A DNA stretch of 42,883 nucleotides from Nanoarchaeales archaeon. GTDB lineage: Archaea > Nanobdellota > Nanobdellia > Woesearchaeales > UBA583. The stretch is from positions 1-42,883 of the forward strand of contig JABSQY010000009.1 in assembly GCA_013215525.1 (NCBI GenBank), in the 5' to 3' direction. The stretch's first letter is position 1; the number at the start of each line of letters is the position of its first letter. Below, in pieces: positions 41,209-42,883 of this stretch. A program made the translations under genes and the position numbers. The notes under the pieces were generated by a model. That model was not told where the DNA came from and did no database searches. It saw only the letters and a program-made list of their open reading frames with translations.

Positions 41209-42883
41209 ATGGCAAGACTTGCAGTAATTAAAAAAGAGAAATGTAAACCAGATTTGTGTGGTTGGCTTTGTATGAAACAATGTCCAATGAATATGACAGA
41301 TTCTGATTGTATTTACGAAGATGTTGACAAGAAAGCTGGGATTGATGAAATTTTGTGTACTGGTTGTGGAATTTGTCCAAAAATTTGTCCGTTCGATGCA
41401 ATTACTATTATTAATTTACCAGAATTAAAAAATGATACACCAATTCATCAATATGGAATTAATGGGTTTAGAATTTTTGATTTACCTTTAATTCAAGATA
41501 AAGCAATCACAGGAATTATTGGAAAAAATGGAATTGGTAAATCTTCAGTAATTAATGTATTATCAAATTCAGTTAAAGCAAACTTTGCAAAATTTGGTGG
41601 AGATAAACTTAAAGATGAAGATTATTTTAAACATTTAAATAATTTATTTAAAGGTGGAGCTTTACAGAATTATTTCACAAAATTAGAGAAAGGAGAAATT
41701 AAAGTTGCATACAAACCGCAACAAATTGTTAATATCCCTCGAGTGTTCAGTGGACCTGTTAAAGATTTATTATTAAAAGTAAATTCTGATATGAACCAAA
41801 TTGAAGAGATTGTAAAAAAATTAAACATTTTTAAAATTTTAGATAGAGATATTAAAGTTTTATCTGGTGGAGAATTACAAAGAGTTGCAATTTCAGCGTG
41901 CCTACTTAAAGAGGGAGCAAATTTTTACGTTCTTGACGAAGTCACAAATTACTTAGATATTTTTGAAAGATTAAATTCAGCAAGAGTAATTAAAGAAACA
42001 GCAGAAGGTAAGACAGCATTACTTATTGAACACGATTTAGTTGTATTAGATTATATGACTGATTTTATTAATATCATGTATGGACAACCTGGTGCATATG
42101 GAATGTTAACTGGAGTTAAAACATCTAAGAATGGAATTAATATTTATTTAGATGGATACTCTAAAGATGAGAATGTTAGATTTCGTAATAGTTCAATTTC
42201 ATTTGATAAAGAATCTGTAACAGATAGTCAAAAAATAAAAGTTGTAGCGAAATGGTCTGATAAAGAAGTAAAGGTTGGAGATTTCCATCTTGATATTCAA
42301 TCAGGAGATGTAATGGAAGGAGAGATTATGGGAATTATTGGAAAGAATGCGCTTGGTAAGACAACGTTTCTAAATGACATATTACAAGAGGGATTTGGAC
42401 CTGAAGTAGTAATTGCATCAAAACCTCAAATGATTCCAACAGGAGATGAAACAGTAATGGAAAAATTAATGGCGCATAAGAATTACACTGATAACTTTTA
42501 TCAATTATACGTATTAGACCCATTAAATGTAAAACCATTATTAGAGAAACGAACTGATGAATTATCGGGTGGAGAATTACAAAGATACGCAATCGCAAAC
42601 ACATTGTTAGAGGAAGCGCACGTGTACTTACTTGATGAACCAACTGCATTTTTAGATATTGAAGAAAAATTAAAAATTGCAAAAATGTTAAAGAACTTTA
42701 TGTCTTTAAGAAACAAATCAGCATTCATTATCGATCACGATTTAGTATTTATGGATTACCTTTCAGACCGTTTATTAGTATTTGATGGAGAACCAGGAAT
42801 TAAAGGATTATCTCACTCTCCGTTAGCAATGCGTGATGGAAAGAATTTATTCCTAAAAGGTCTAAACATTACATTTAGAAGAG
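41209..42883 (+). CDS. abcE1: Ribosome recycling ATPase ABCE1/Rli1 (3' end outside window)
   Basis: Splits ribosomes after termination together with aRF1/aPelota. Two iron-sulfur motifs open the protein (CKPDLCGWLCMKQCP and CTGCGICPKICP, eight Cys). NBD1 has GIIGKNGIGKSS, LSGGELQR and VLDEVTNYLD. NBD2 has GIIGKNALGKTT, LSGGELQR and LLDEPTAFLD. VTNYLD in NBD1 replaces the common PSSYLD. The frame is open to the end of the window (558 codons), so the last 30 or so residues are missing. The start follows a strong TATA. Confidence 0.96.
   Translation, partial: MARLAVIKKEKCKPDLCGWLCMKQCPMNMTDSDCIYEDVDKKAGIDEILCTGCGICPKICPFDAITIINLPELKNDTPIHQYGINGFRIFDLPLIQDKAITGIIGKNGIGKSSVINVLSNSVKANFAKFGGDKLKDEDYFKHLNNLFKGGALQNYFTKLEKGEIKVAYKPQQIVNIPRVFSGPVKDLLLKVNSDMNQIEEIVKKLNIFKILDRDIKVLSGGELQRVAISACLLKEGANFYVLDEVTNYLDIFERLNSARVIKETAEGKTALLIEHDLVVLDYMTDFINIMYGQPGAYGMLTGVKTSKNGINIYLDGYSKDENVRFRNSSISFDKESVTDSQKIKVVAKWSDKEVKVGDFHLDIQSGDVMEGEIMGIIGKNALGKTTFLNDILQEGFGPEVVIASKPQMIPTGDETVMEKLMAHKNYTDNFYQLYVLDPLNVKPLLEKRTDELSGGELQRYAIANTLLEEAHVYLLDEPTAFLDIEEKLKIAKMLKNFMSLRNKSAFIIDHDLVFMDYLSDRLLVFDGEPGIKGLSHSPLAMRDGKNLFLKGLNITFRR

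Noticed and set aside
1..42883. Reassignment of TGA to an amino acid
   Set aside because: Full-length conserved genes read through with the standard code and no conserved gene is broken by TGA.

Overview
The window is strongly AT-rich archaeal DNA. The archaeal identity rests on eL8, eS28, eL24 and eL44, aRF1, the recycling ATPase ABCE1/Rli1, an archaeal tRNA-splicing endonuclease, TAW1/TYW1, an archaellin, a TrmB-type regulator and TATA promoters. Many TATA boxes (often ctttataaa) are centred about 26 nt before the start codon, so most transcripts should be leaderless. The gene style (many secreted Ig-like, Cys-rich or pilin-like proteins, patchy metabolism, a PGK-PfkB fusion) suggests a DPANN lineage of the Woesearchaeota/Pacearchaeota type. 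This placement is inference; no 16S gene is present.

Layout. 1-2832: 3' part of a surface protein with 26 tandem Asn-Thr-Thr-Ile/Leu units. 2897-6308: thymidine kinase, the eL8-eS28-eL24 operon (minus), a cold-shock protein with an inverted repeat before its start codon, tRNA endonuclease and a membrane protein. 6731-12844: large surface protein, an unknown protein, the PGK-PfkB fusion and an anchored PotD-like protein. 12964-13268: tRNA-Ser(GCT) followed by a tandem duplication carrying its 3' end. 13394-16419: degenerate zinc ribbon, three cyclophilins (membrane-anchored, cytosolic, lipoprotein) and a lipoprotein. 16489-18609: TauD-like dioxygenase plus a small partner, divergent from a TrmB regulator. 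18694-22702: TAW1, an EAL-domain protein, a broken NUDIX-like gene and aRF1. 22756-28293: transglutaminase-TPR protein, DUF445 protein and a three-gene surface operon ending in a Hint-domain protein. 28410-32432: long RelA/SpoT homologue, pilin-like protein and LspA. 32471-38917: PEP-synthase-like mosaic protein, lipoprotein, P-loop kinase and a large anchored protein. 39174-42883: archaellin, eL44, TauE/SafE transporter and the 5' part of ABCE1.

How it fits together. Two themes are unusual for an archaeon. One is bacterial-style nucleotide signalling: an EAL protein with all catalytic positions present and a bifunctional-type RSH enzyme. The other is bacterial-style lipoprotein processing: LspA with three clear lipobox proteins. 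Other points worth following are the poly-sequon array, the PGK-PfkB fusion, a NIKD variant of the aRF1 stop-recognition motif (3 TAG, 36 TAA and no TGA among 39 stops read here), and a self-processing-type Hint domain on a Cys-rich secreted protein.
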